64,000 nt of DNA from Pseudanabaena sp. PCC 7367 (GTDB lineage: Bacteria > Cyanobacteriota > Cyanobacteriia > Pseudanabaenales > Pseudanabaenaceae). The notes under the pieces are model-generated. The model was not told the DNA's origin, did no database searches, and saw only the letters and a list, made by a program, of their open reading frames with translations. Shown in pieces: positions 18,562-28,290 of the stretch. Made by a program: the position numbers and the translations under genes. Position 1 is the first letter of the stretch; each line of letters begins with the position of its first letter. Where the stretch lies: the NCBI RefSeq assembly GCF_000317065.1, contig NC_019701.1:4226001-4290000 (forward strand). The letters run 5' to 3'.

Positions 18562-21282
18562 GTGATTTCCCTAGACCTGAACCAGTTATTTCCGTTTGAG
18601 TTAGATCAATTCCAACTAGAGGCGATCGCTGCCCTGGAGGCAGGTAAGTCAGTGGTAGTGGCTGCCCCAACTGGTTCTGGTAAAACCTTGATCGGCGAAT
18701 ATGTAATCTATCAGGCATTGGCAACCAAGCGCCAGGTATTTTATACCACCCCGCTGAAGGCTCTTTCTAATCAAAAGTTGCGCGATTTCCGCGAGCAATT
18801 TGGTGCTGATAATGTGGGGCTCCTGACTGGCGATGTTTCGATCAATCGCCACGCGCCTGTGTTGGTGATGACGACCGAGATTTTTCGGAATATGCTCTAT
18901 GGCATCAATGTCAGCGATCCGGTGGCAATGGCTGTAAATGATGCGATCGAGGCTGAAGGCGCTGAAAGCATAAGCCCACCAGAACCAGCGGTTAATCTCA
19001 AAGATGCTTTGGCCAATTTGGCAGCGGTGGTGTTGGATGAATGCCACTACATGAACGATCGCCAGCGGGGCACAGTCTGGGAAGAATCGATTATCTATTG
19101 TCCGCCCTCGATCCAACTGGTTGCCCTTTCGGCCACGATCGCCAACAGTGCCCAGCTCACCGATTGGATCAATCAGGTACATGGCCCCACTGCCCTGATT
19201 TCATCGGACTATCGCCCGGTGCCGCTGCAATTCCATTTTTGTAATAACAAAGGCTTAGCGCCGCTGCTAGATCAAAAACGGCAAAAGCTGAATCCCAAGT
19301 TAAAGGGCGATCGGAATCGGCGCAGCCAGCAATTTCGCGGTCGCGGCAGACGCAACGAACCAAGCCTGGGTTTTGTGGTCTCGCAATTGGCGCAACGGCA
19401 GATGTTGCCAGCAATCTATTTTATTTTTAGTCGGCGCGGTTGCGATCTAGCCGTAACCGAAATGGACAAGGTGCCACTGGTCAATGCCGATGAAGCAGCC
19501 CGATTAAAAGAGCAGATTGATGCTTTTTTGAGTGCTAATCCAGATGCCGGTCGCGCTGGTCAGGTGCAGGCTTTATACAAGGGGATCGCTGCCCACCACG
19601 CCGGAATTTTGCCCGCCTGGAAGGGATTGGTCGAAGAATTATTCCAGCAAGGCTTGATCAAGGTGGTATTTGCCACTGAAACGCTGGCGGCGGGAATTAA
19701 TATGCCAGCTAGAACTACAGTAATTTCTAGCCTATCGAAGCGAACTGATAACGGACATCGCCTGCTCAATGCCTCTGAGTTCTTGCAAATGGCGGGGCGA
19801 GCGGGGCGGCGCGGCATGGATCGGGTTGGCTATGTGGTGACGGTGCAGACCCGGTTTGAAGGTGCTAAGGATGCGGCTTTCCTGGCGACCGCTGATGCTG
19901 ATCCACTGATGAGCCACTTTACGCCCAGCTATGGCATGGTGCTGAACCTGCTGCAAACCCACACCCTGGAGAAAGCGCAGGAGTTAATCGAACGCAGTTT
20001 TAGTAGATACCTATCTGATATTGTGCTAGCGCCTCAGGAGCAAGTATTAGCAGACAAAGAAACCCGGATTGCCAAGCTAGAGCAGGAATTGGCCGGGGTA
20101 GATATCAGCTTGCTAAAGGATTATGAAAAGTTGCGCGATCGCCTGCGGGAAGCCAAGCGCCTTCGCAAAATCCTGATCCAGCAAGCAGAAGAACAAAGAT
20201 TGAGTGAACTGGCTACCTATTTGCCCTATGTGTTGTCGGGGACGATCGCCAGGGTGAAAATCAGCAAAAAAGTGACTATGGCAGCGGTGATCGTGGCTAA
20301 GGTGCCAGGCGCGGGACAGTTCCCCTGGTACATTTGCCTAACCGAGGACAATCGCTTTTTAGTTGCCAGCTATAAAGATATTGTGCTGGTGGGCGAGCCG
20401 ATCGCTGAAACCGATGCCACTCTAGCTGCGATTGAAATTCCACCGGAATTAATTGTTAAGCCTGGTCAAACCCTGAAGGGAGATGAAAAGAGCCTGGCGA
20501 TCGCCCATTTAATTCCCAATCTAGAAATGCCCGAATATCCACCAGAGGTGCTGCAGCAACAGGCAGCAGTATTGGCGATCGAAGCCAGGTTAAATGAGCA
20601 CCCTGCCAATCAATATGGCGATGTGGGTAGCATTAGCAAAAAATTGCGCAAATCCGATGAACTCAACCGCGAGCTGGAGTTTCAACGCAATGTGCTCAAT
20701 CAGCGTAGACGGAAACAGTGGGATGAGTTTATGGCGCTGGTGGAAATTTTACGCAGTTTTGATTATCTCGAAAACCTGAAACCAACTGCCGCAGGACAGG
20801 CAGCAGCAGCATTACGCGGTGATAACGAGCTTTGGCTGGCATTGGCGATGCGATCGGGGGAACTAGATGAACTCGACCCCCATCATTTGGCCACTGTTTG
20901 CGCCGCATTGGTGACGGAGAATAGTCGATCGGATACTTGGGTAAACTTAGGCATATCCCCCACCGTTGAGGAGGCACTAACTGAGTTACATGATATTCGT
21001 AGACAATTATTCCGGATGCAGCGCAAGCAGATGGTGGCGATCCCAATTTGGCTGGACTATGACCTGGTGGGGTTAATTGAACAATGGGCATTGGGAATGG
21101 AATGGACAGAATTATGTAGCCATACCAGCCTGGATGAGGGCGATGTGGTCAGGATTGCCAGACGCACCCTGGATCTGCTGTCCCAAATCCCCCATGTGCC
21201 GTTTTTGCCCAATTCGCTTAAACAAAGTGCCAAACAAGCTGCCCAACTTATCGATCGCTTTCCCATAAGTGAAGTAATCTAG
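18562..21282 (+). CDS. Ski2-like DEAD/DECH-box RNA helicase
   Basis: A 906-residue superfamily 2 helicase. Motif I is A-P-T-G-S-G-K-T (A35-T42), motif II is D-E-C-H (159-162), motif III is S-A-T, and motif VI is Q-M-A-G-R-A-G-R-R-G. A long insertion and a C-terminal DSHCT-like helical domain (about 740-895) are the layout of Ski2/Mtr4 helicases, which unwind RNA for decay or processing. Cyanobacterial and plastid relatives of this size are known (ISE2-like), but the RNA target here cannot be told. The start is GTG 18562, because no ATG precedes the conserved F-E-L-D-Q-F-Q stretch. It is divergent from the exported protein gene across about 265 bp. Confidence 0.9.
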   Translation: MISLDLNQLFPFELDQFQLEAIAALEAGKSVVVAAPTGSGKTLIGEYVIYQALATKRQVFYTTPLKALSNQKLRDFREQFGADNVGLLTGDVSINRHAPVLVMTTEIFRNMLYGINVSDPVAMAVNDAIEAEGAESISPPEPAVNLKDALANLAAVVLDECHYMNDRQRGTVWEESIIYCPPSIQLVALSATIANSAQLTDWINQVHGPTALISSDYRPVPLQFHFCNNKGLAPLLDQKRQKLNPKLKGDRNRRSQQFRGRGRRNEPSLGFVVSQLAQRQMLPAIYFIFSRRGCDLAVTEMDKVPLVNADEAARLKEQIDAFLSANPDAGRAGQVQALYKGIAAHHAGILPAWKGLVEELFQQGLIKVVFATETLAAGINMPARTTVISSLSKRTDNGHRLLNASEFLQMAGRAGRRGMDRVGYVVTVQTRFEGAKDAAFLATADADPLMSHFTPSYGMVLNLLQTHTLEKAQELIERSFSRYLSDIVLAPQEQVLADKETRIAKLEQELAGVDISLLKDYEKLRDRLREAKRLRKILIQQAEEQRLSELATYLPYVLSGTIARVKISKKVTMAAVIVAKVPGAGQFPWYICLTEDNRFLVASYKDIVLVGEPIAETDATLAAIEIPPELIVKPGQTLKGDEKSLAIAHLIPNLEMPEYPPEVLQQQAAVLAIEARLNEHPANQYGDVGSISKKLRKSDELNRELEFQRNVLNQRRRKQWDEFMALVEILRSFDYLENLKPTAAGQAAAALRGDNELWLALAMRSGELDELDPHHLATVCAALVTENSRSDTWVNLGISPTVEEALTELHDIRRQLFRMQRKQMVAIPIWLDYDLVGLIEQWALGMEWTELCSHTSLDEGDVVRIARRTLDLLSQIPHVPFLPNSLKQSAKQAAQLIDRFPISEVI

Positions 21283-21952
21283 TAAAGGGCAATTTAATGA
21301 CAGCCGACCATAATTTATCCTGTAATTCATCCCGTAATTCATAAATAGGGGGATTTTGAGTAAGTTAAGCTGGCAAGTTGAGATTGTAGCGCTTAAGGAT
21401 TTAAGAATCTCAGCGATCGAACAGTTAGGCTCAGTGAACTCAGCAACAACTTAGCAAACTAAGAGGCAAATTTCGATCGGGTGGTAATTGAGCATTATGC
21501 TGGCTAGCAAGGTTAAGTAAAAAATTTGTAACTATTCGGTTGTTTGGCTCTTTCCTGGATTTGCACACTGGTGTTTAGTGGATAATTAGGAGAATTAAGA
21601 TTGAGATTTAATTTGGGGTGGAACGAGATCGTTTTACTTGGCAGCCTAGTATCGGCAATTGCTAGGAAATTGGGCAAATTGGGCAGCTAAAGTGCAATAG
21701 CCAAGCTATGTATGGGAACTATGTAATTAATCTAAGTAATTAATCTAAGTAATTAATCTAACTAGGGACTGATTAACCTAGAACACGATCGCCTTGAGTA
21801 TTCATTAGTATTTAGAATATTTAACATTTAGAATATTTAGGCGCATCAAGATGATGGGGATGTCTGTGTGGGTGGCGATGAAAAGCTATGAAAGAAATAG
21901 AGTTACTAACTTCTAAAAATTAATCGCACAGAAATATAAGGGGTTGTTTTGT
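21283..21952. other. Spacer with tandem repeat
   Basis: No gene is visible in this 670-bp AT-rich stretch. It contains a perfect 13-bp triplication, listed separately, and the motif TTTAGAATATTTA twice near 21813-21840. The 3' end is the leader of the exported GHL10 protein with the ribosome site AAGGGG at 21938-21943. Confidence 0.5.
21723..21761. repeat. 13-bp perfect tandem triplication
   Basis: GTAATTAATCTAA occurs three times head to tail (21723-21735, 21736-21748, 21749-21761) in a non-coding spacer. Confidence 0.85.
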
Positions 21953-24900
21953 ATGTCACGCAGGTATGAGGCTCAGAGTAGTAAGAATAGTAATATGGCA
22001 AAACTGGTGTTAGCGGTATTAATTGCCTGTACACCTGCATTAATAGTTAACGAAGCGGCGATCGGCCAGACAAATAAAACAACCAGCCCAGCTAAGACAA
22101 CAGATTCAACAGATTCAGTTTTAAAACCCAACTCAGGGCAGTTTTTTCAGCAGCAACCCGATGTTCAAGTACCTGCCAAACCAGTAATCACCCAGCCCAG
22201 TAGCCGCTTGGCCGTCGTGCGCAATGGTCAATCCAGTTGGGGTGAAATTGTCGAAACCCTGGATGGGGTCAAATACACCACGATCGCCCTGGACAACCTC
22301 AGTGCAGCCAGTTTGGAAAATGTGGATGTGCTGTTTTTGCCCAACCTGAATGCCATGACCACAGCACAAGTCAAAGTGCTCAATGATTGGATTAATGCTG
22401 GTGGTTATGTAATTGCGACAGGCACGATCGGTAGTGCGGCGCAGCCCGAAGCCAGAATGAATTTGCGATCGCTGATTGGTGGCTATTGGAGTAGTGATCT
22501 AAGTAAGTCCAGCCATGTTTTGCCCCGCACCAGCCCTGAATATTACTGGGCGCAACAGGTGCCAGAAATTAGTAGCCAAAAAATCAACACCGGCGGTGTG
22601 CTCAGCCCCACCCTCACCACAACTAGAACGGTGGCATTCTGGCCAGACAATCGCATTGCGGCACTGCAAACTAACCATAGTTTGTACTTAGGTTGGCAAT
22701 GGGGGAATGCTCAAGATCGCCAGGAATACGATCGGATGTGGTTGCTGTCGGCCCTAAGCAATCAGCATAATCAATATAATCAGCAAAATCAGGTGGCAAG
22801 TAGCGATCGCCCTGAATCTGCTCTCACCTCGGCAAATCCACTTAGTCCAACCCCTGAAACCGAAACTAGGACAGAAAATACTCCCACCAGGAAGCAGGCG
22901 ATCAGCAATCCCACTAACGTTCCAGTTAATCCGACAGACAGTACATCAACCCGATCGACTAGCTCAAGTTCTACTGCTGCAAATCCAGTTACGAATAACC
23001 CCACTGCCAGCACCCGGACTAGCAGCGATCGGTCTAGATCTAGTCAGGCGCAAATCAATAACCGCGCTAGCAGAGCAGCAAATCCTACGACCCGAAAATC
23101 AGCCACCAGCCCAGCCACTCCCCCCAGCCGCAGCCCTAATGAACCCGTTAATCGGCCAAGTCCTACACCGACCGTAACTACTGCTAAGCCTACCGATCGG
23201 AGCCGCACCAGACATCCCCTATCTACACGACCTAGCCCCAATCTGAGCAATCGCAATCGCCCAGCCCAACCCACTGCACCAGTTGCCAGAGTAATCGAAC
23301 CACCAGCGCCATCAGTGCCCGTATTGCCAGTGAATACGCTGGAAGCGATCTCAATGCGCCGCGAACTCAAAGAGATCATGGGCAGGGTTGAAAATGCGAT
23401 CATCAGTGCGGAAATTGCCAAGGGCAGCAAGGGTGATATAGACACCAGCAAAATCCGTGAAATTGCTGCCGCCGATGAGTTGCTCAAGGAAATGTCCAGT
23501 TTGGTGCAGTCTGGGAAGCATACCGAGGTGCGATCGCGCTATCGTCAGGTGCGTCAGGATTTGTTGTCTGGCTATCCCGATGGCTTCTTTACGCCACTTT
23601 CGGAAGTACGGGCAATCTGGCTCGATCGCGGTACGATCGTAGCGGCTGGCTCGGAACAGGGACTAGCTCAAGTATTCGATCGGATGGCCGAAGCAGGCGT
23701 AAATACTGTCTTTGTGGAAACGATCAATGCTGGCTATCCCATCTATCCCAGTGGCATTGCGCCGCAGCAAAACCCCCTCACCAGAGGTTGGGACCCGCTA
23801 GCAGCATCAGTTAAGCTCGCCCATGAGCGAAATATGGAACTCCATGCCTGGGTGTGGGTGTTTGGGGTGGGGAATAAGCGCCATAATCCCCTGGTGGGTA
23901 AGCCCGTTAGCTATCCGGGACCAGTGCTGGAAGTCTATCCCCAATGGGCAAACAAGAACAGTCGCGGTGGCATTTTTGCACCGGAGGGTAAAACTTTCCT
24001 CGATCCAGCTAATCCCCAGGTGCAGAACTATCTAGTGAGCCTATACCGTGAGATCGCTACCCGCTACGACGTAGACGGTTTGCATCTGGATTATATTCGT
24101 CAACCCCGCCAAGACCCTGGCCATAACTTTGGCTATGGCACCGTGGCAAGGCAAAAATTCCAGGCGCTCACTGGCGTTGATCCAGTCAGCATTAATCAAA
24201 ACAATCGCTCTTTGTGGTGGATGTGGACTGAGTTCCGTACCCAGCAGGTGAGCCAGTTTGTGAATCTGGTATCGACGGAAATGGATCAGGTCAGGCCAGA
24301 AATTGTGATCTCGGCGGCGGTTTTCCCCTTCGAGCGAGTGCAGCGAATTAGTAGGTTGCAGCAAAACTGGGAAGACTGGGTAGCCAGGGGTGATATTGAT
24401 TTGCTGGTGCCCATGACCTATGAGCAGGACACGACCCGCTTTTTGCAACAACGGGTGCAACCGGCGCTGTCTGGTGTGGCGCGATCGCCAGTGCTGTTTT
24501 TGCCTGGGGTCATGATTAAGGGACTGGATGATATTGAATTGCTCGATCAATTACAAGCAGTGCGAGATTTGCCTTCCGGTGGCTATTCGCTATTTGCGGC
24601 AGAATATCTAAGCCCTAGTTTTCGTACCATCCTGGCCCGCTCCAAGGCCACTGCTGAAAATCAAATTGTGCCCTATCGTAAGCCCTTTGCGGCGGCTGAA
24701 TCCCGTTATGCCGCCCTGGAACAAGAGTGGCAATCGCTTTTGGCTAGCGATCGGCTATGGGTGCGGGGTGAAAGCCTGACCAATTGGCAGGAGCAATCCG
24801 AGCAGCTATCCCAGGCTCTGGCTGAGCTATCGGCGCAACCCAGCGCAGAACGTCTGGATGTGGCAATGGAGGCGTTGGATGTAATGATTGTGAATATGCC

Positions 24901-25105
24901 CGATTGGATGCGCTTAGAAAACCTGCGTAAGCCTTATTTGGTAAATACCTGGGCTAATCGGCTGGCATCGATCGATACGATTTTGCGCTATGGCGATCGC
25001 ACCTATTTTAATAAAATGCAGGTGACTGATCATCAAGCTGAACCTACCAATCGAGGGGTTGATCTATCCAAGGCTGAACCAGCAATTGTTGAAGCGGAGC
25101 TATAG
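21953..25105 (+). CDS. Large exported GHL10-type glycosyl-hydrolase-like protein
   Basis: A 1050-residue protein with a signal peptide (hydrophobic K-L-V-L-A-V-L-I-A-C). Residues 85-255 form an alpha/beta region reminiscent of a ThuA or amidotransferase-like fold (V-D-V-L-F-L-P-N-L-N). A Ser/Thr/Pro-rich linker covers about 283-455. Residues about 550-870 match the glycosyl-hydrolase-like 10 family (PF02638): A-I-W-L-D-R-G, H-A-W-V-W-V, D-G-L-H-L-D-Y-I-R and V-P-M-T-Y-E-Q are present. A helical tail follows. Family members act on cell-wall or envelope glycans, though the substrate is mostly undefined. ATG 21953 is chosen because AAGGGG lies 9 bp upstream; a TTG at 21944 is too close to it. 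The gene ends 6 bp from convergent crtD. Confidence 0.85.
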   Translation: MSRRYEAQSSKNSNMAKLVLAVLIACTPALIVNEAAIGQTNKTTSPAKTTDSTDSVLKPNSGQFFQQQPDVQVPAKPVITQPSSRLAVVRNGQSSWGEIVETLDGVKYTTIALDNLSAASLENVDVLFLPNLNAMTTAQVKVLNDWINAGGYVIATGTIGSAAQPEARMNLRSLIGGYWSSDLSKSSHVLPRTSPEYYWAQQVPEISSQKINTGGVLSPTLTTTRTVAFWPDNRIAALQTNHSLYLGWQWGNAQDRQEYDRMWLLSALSNQHNQYNQQNQVASSDRPESALTSANPLSPTPETETRTENTPTRKQAISNPTNVPVNPTDSTSTRSTSSSSTAANPVTNNPTASTRTSSDRSRSSQAQINNRASRAANPTTRKSATSPATPPSRSPNEPVNRPSPTPTVTTAKPTDRSRTRHPLSTRPSPNLSNRNRPAQPTAPVARVIEPPAPSVPVLPVNTLEAISMRRELKEIMGRVENAIISAEIAKGSKGDIDTSKIREIAAADELLKEMSSLVQSGKHTEVRSRYRQVRQDLLSGYPDGFFTPLSEVRAIWLDRGTIVAAGSEQGLAQVFDRMAEAGVNTVFVETINAGYPIYPSGIAPQQNPLTRGWDPLAASVKLAHERNMELHAWVWVFGVGNKRHNPLVGKPVSYPGPVLEVYPQWANKNSRGGIFAPEGKTFLDPANPQVQNYLVSLYREIATRYDVDGLHLDYIRQPRQDPGHNFGYGTVARQKFQALTGVDPVSINQNNRSLWWMWTEFRTQQVSQFVNLVSTEMDQVRPEIVISAAVFPFERVQRISRLQQNWEDWVARGDIDLLVPMTYEQDTTRFLQQRVQPALSGVARSPVLFLPGVMIKGLDDIELLDQLQAVRDLPSGGYSLFAAEYLSPSFRTILARSKATAENQIVPYRKPFAAAESRYAALEQEWQSLLASDRLWVRGESLTNWQEQSEQLSQALAELSAQPSAERLDVAMEALDVMIVNMPDWMRLENLRKPYLVNTWANRLASIDTILRYGDRTYFNKMQVTDHQAEPTNRGVDLSKAEPAIVEAEL

Positions 25106-25111
25106 CTAGTT

Positions 25112-26611
25112 TCATTCATGATGCTGAATTTGCCTTACTGCCGTCAAAGCCGAATAACTCACCCCCGCCGTGCCTTCGCCAGGATGGGTGCAATCGCCCA
25201 CTAGCCAGATATTTTTGACTGGGGTGCGATTGGCAAATCCAAATGGCCCAAAGGTGGATACGCGCATGCCAATGCCACCGACCATGCCGCGATCGCGGGC
25301 GGTGAAGTCAGCAAAGGTGCGTGGTGTGGCTGCTTCAGTGTGAATGATGGTGTCTTCCAGGTTGAAAAACTGACCTAGCTGGGCGATCGCCCGATTGGTA
25401 TATTTTTGCTTTTGGGCTTGATATTGGGCTTCGTCTTTTACACCTTCCCCCCACCAGTGATCCGCTGGTACAAATTCAGAGGCAATGATTGTGGCTTTCC
25501 CATCGGGGGCGCGACCATCACCGGGCTGGCTGACAGATACAAACAGCGATCGCTGACTCTCATAATCAGCCAAGAACTGGAGATGGGGCGGACAGTTAGG
25601 TGGAATCGCACTGCGATCGACCCCTAGATAAACCACAAACGCCATTGAGGCCGTGGGTAGGTTCTCAACTCGCTTTGCATAGCCGCCTGGGGCACGAGTA
25701 CCCAGCAGCTTCACTAAATTATGCACGGTCACATTGGCCACCACATGATCGGCCGGTTGCCACCAGGTTTCGCCAGTACGCTGATTCTGGATTTGCACCT
25801 GGGGTGGATCTTTGGGTTCGATCGCCGTAACCATATGCTGCATGTGTAACTTGCCGCGATCGCGTTCCAGGGATGCCACCAAGCGATCGGCCAACACCTG
25901 CATACTGCCCTTGAGATGAAACAATCCCAGTGGTTCCTGGGTAATGCTTAAGGTGGTGGCAGCATATAGTAAAGCAGTTTCCTCGGCGCTGACCTGGGAA
26001 TAAAGCTTGAGTTGCAAGTCCAAAAAAGTACGCAAACGGCGATCGTCGGCTAGACCAAAACCACGCAAAGCATCGCCAACGGTTGCAAAGGTAAAAGGAG
26101 CCGTGCCGATCGTATCTAATCGCACTGCCCTGAGCAGTTGCCACAGATCCCAAATGCTACGGGGGGGCAGAATTGGACGGCGAGATTGGAAAGCCCAACT
26201 CCGCTCATATAAATCCTCTAAAAACCGCCAGAATGGTTCACTACCAGGAAATTGCTGTTGCCGTTCTCGTTGCCATTTTTGGCGATCGCGCCACATATTA
26301 ATAGGTTGCTTTTCCCCCGGCAAGAATACCGCACAACCGGGATCGCAATAAGTAGCGGCCGGAATCTCGATCCCCAATTCAGTGAAAATCTGGTGATGGA
26401 TGCCACCGGGTTCCAGCCCCGCCACCTGGGTTGCACCCACATCAAATGTAAATCCGCGCCGTTTAAACGTAGATGCACAACCACCGGGTACTAGCGCCTG
26501 ATCGAATACTTCGACCGCATAGCCCCGTTTGGCCAGCAGCGCAGCGGCCGTTAGTCCACCAATGCCGCCACCAATTACTATTACTCGCTTGCAATTACTT
26601 TTACTAGTCAA
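25112..26611 (-). CDS. crtD: Carotenoid C-3',4' desaturase CrtD
   Basis: A 499-residue FAD-dependent oxidoreductase of the phytoene-desaturase family. The N-terminus has the dinucleotide-binding V-I-V-I-G-G-G-I-G-G-L, then E-V-F-D-Q-A-L-V-P-G-G-C-A-S-T-F. The C-terminus has W-L-V-G-D-C-T-H-P-G-E-G. The A-T-Q-V-A-G-L-E-P-G-G and Q-L-K-L-Y-S-Q-V-S-A-E-E stretches fit cyanobacterial CrtD, which makes the 3',4' double bond in myxoxanthophyll synthesis, better than CrtH or CrtO. The start is TTG 26611, only 4 bp after the sds stop, and no ATG is available before the first beta strand. Co-transcription with sds is likely. A related desaturase role is possible but less likely. Confidence 0.8.
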   Translation of the reverse strand: MTSKSNCKRVIVIGGGIGGLTAAALLAKRGYAVEVFDQALVPGGCASTFKRRGFTFDVGATQVAGLEPGGIHHQIFTELGIEIPAATYCDPGCAVFLPGEKQPINMWRDRQKWQRERQQQFPGSEPFWRFLEDLYERSWAFQSRRPILPPRSIWDLWQLLRAVRLDTIGTAPFTFATVGDALRGFGLADDRRLRTFLDLQLKLYSQVSAEETALLYAATTLSITQEPLGLFHLKGSMQVLADRLVASLERDRGKLHMQHMVTAIEPKDPPQVQIQNQRTGETWWQPADHVVANVTVHNLVKLLGTRAPGGYAKRVENLPTASMAFVVYLGVDRSAIPPNCPPHLQFLADYESQRSLFVSVSQPGDGRAPDGKATIIASEFVPADHWWGEGVKDEAQYQAQKQKYTNRAIAQLGQFFNLEDTIIHTEAATPRTFADFTARDRGMVGGIGMRVSTFGPFGFANRTPVKNIWLVGDCTHPGEGTAGVSYSALTAVRQIQHHE

Positions 26612-26615
26612 AATT

Positions 26616-27599
26616 CTAATAGAGACGCTTGAGCTGGAAATCGGTTAAATCAAGCAAACATTGCTTATGCTCAGAAGCTGGCAACCAATCCAATACCTCG
26701 ATCGCCATCTTGGCATGGGCTTTGGCTAAATCCCTGGCTCGCTGAATGCCGTCGCTATTTTTAACCATAGCGATCGCCTGCTCAATGTCTCCATCTTCCT
26801 TAAATTCCCGCTCAATCAAGCACCCTAACTGGGGTTGTTCTTCCAGGGCAAATAACGCCGGCGCAGTCAGGTTACCCTGCTTAAGGTCAGAGCCAGCCGG
26901 TTTACCCAGGGTTTCGGATGAACTGGTGAAGTCTAAAATGTCATCGACGATCTGGAAGGCAATGCCAAAATGCTTACCAAAGCTATAGAGTTGCTCGGTT
27001 TGGAAGCTCGGCACCCCGCTTAATACCCCCGCTGCCTTGGAACTACCTGCCATCAGTGAAGCCGTCTTATAAAAACTTTTTTCTAAGTAATCTTCCAGAC
27101 TGAGGCTGGCATCAAATAAAGTCATGCTCTGGCGAATTTCACCTTCCGCAAAATCCTTAATTACCTTGGAGAGTAGCTTCACCACTTCCAGATTATCGAG
27201 ATTGGCCAGATACCAGGAAGCCTGAGCAAATAGAAAGTCTCCCGCCAGGATCGCCACCCGATTGCCAAACCGACTATTAACCGTGAGAATTCCTCTTCTT
27301 AGTTCGGCGGTGTCGATTACATCATCATGCACCAGACTGGCAGTGTGAATCATTTCGGTGATTTCGGCCAAGCGACGATGCCGATCGCTAAGATCATGTC
27401 CAGTCATGGTGGCACGGGCAACCAATAACACGATCGCTGGACGCAAGCCCTTACCCTTGCCTTCAAACAAATGCTCAGCAGCAGCGTAAAGAATCGGATG
27501 CCTGGCTCCAACTAAATTCTTTAGGTTTTGAGTCAGGATACCGAGATCTGCTTTAACAGGAGCAAAAAGATCGGCAACCGGGGGCGTGGGTAGGCTCAT
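26616..27599 (-). CDS. sds: Solanesyl-diphosphate synthase
   Basis: A 327-residue long-chain trans-prenyltransferase. The two aspartate-rich motifs are H-D-D-V-I-D (first) and V-D-D-I-L-D (second), with G-K-G-L-R-P for allylic binding. The residues before the first motif are small, as in enzymes making long chains. Length and sequence fit the cyanobacterial solanesyl-diphosphate synthase, which makes the C45 side chain of plastoquinone, rather than CrtE (about 300 residues). ATG 27599 is chosen over an in-frame TTG two codons upstream. It is the first gene of a two-gene unit with crtD. Confidence 0.88.
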   Translation of the reverse strand: MSLPTPPVADLFAPVKADLGILTQNLKNLVGARHPILYAAAEHLFEGKGKGLRPAIVLLVARATMTGHDLSDRHRRLAEITEMIHTASLVHDDVIDTAELRRGILTVNSRFGNRVAILAGDFLFAQASWYLANLDNLEVVKLLSKVIKDFAEGEIRQSMTLFDASLSLEDYLEKSFYKTASLMAGSSKAAGVLSGVPSFQTEQLYSFGKHFGIAFQIVDDILDFTSSSETLGKPAGSDLKQGNLTAPALFALEEQPQLGCLIEREFKEDGDIEQAIAMVKNSDGIQRARDLAKAHAKMAIEVLDWLPASEHKQCLLDLTDFQLKRLY

Positions 27600-28290
27600 G
27601 GGCAATAAACCAAATTATTTATATATCTTTATTTTACATATCTTCATACATTGTAAGAGAATCTTGAGTCGGATTAGTTGACCTAAGGTAGTAAATCAAT
27701 GGTAAATCATCGGTTAGACTAACTTTTAACGTGAGCAGCCACATCACGATCGCACTTAGTCAAGGCTATTTTCAGATTGAGGCGATCGATCAAATTACGC
27801 TCAGCTAGAAAAATTCCTGGTAGTGCTGAACAAGTAAGGATCTAAGAGATAGTTGAATATCCATAACCCAAATAAGCTAAGCTCCGAATTTTAAATCGAT
27901 TGCCAATTATCCTTACTACTGCATGACTACCAAATTCCTCTGGTCAAACTAAAACCAGCCTTCAGGTTGAAGCCTAAGAGTACGAACTTTTGTTAGAATC
28001 ACTTGCCTGAGGGAATAAAGGCATAGCAAACAGCTATGTAGCCATACTTAACTTAGGTCGATCGCACCAGCAGAAGGTTTAGTTTGCCCTGATTTGGATC
28101 CTATTGCCCTGAATTACCGCGCGATCGCCCGCATTAAGGCTTTTATGTTGCTGTAAAAATGGCTAGAGGACTGGCAACTTTACATTAAGTGTTATACATT
28201 AACAACATAGTAGATAAATTTATTAAAATTTAATCTTCTGTGCGATCGAAACTCACAGCATACCTTTGTAATATTAAAGAGTTCTGAATA
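27600..28290. other. Divergent spacer between sds and rpaA
   Basis: This 690-bp stretch contains one 113-bp miniature element (listed separately) and otherwise AT-rich DNA with some HIP1-type sites. No gene is visible. It carries the promoters of both sds and rpaA, which point away from each other. Confidence 0.6.
27819..27931. mobile_element. 113-bp MITE copy 1
   Basis: The element begins GGTAGTGCTGAACAAGT and has imperfect 23-bp terminal inverted repeats (27819-27841 and 27909-27931) matching at 18 of 23 positions, with identical outer GGTAGT and inner AGTAAGGAT. It is flanked by a perfect 8-bp duplication, AAATTCCT, at 27811-27818 and 27932-27939. No coding capacity is visible. It differs from copy 2 at about six positions. 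Confidence 0.9.
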
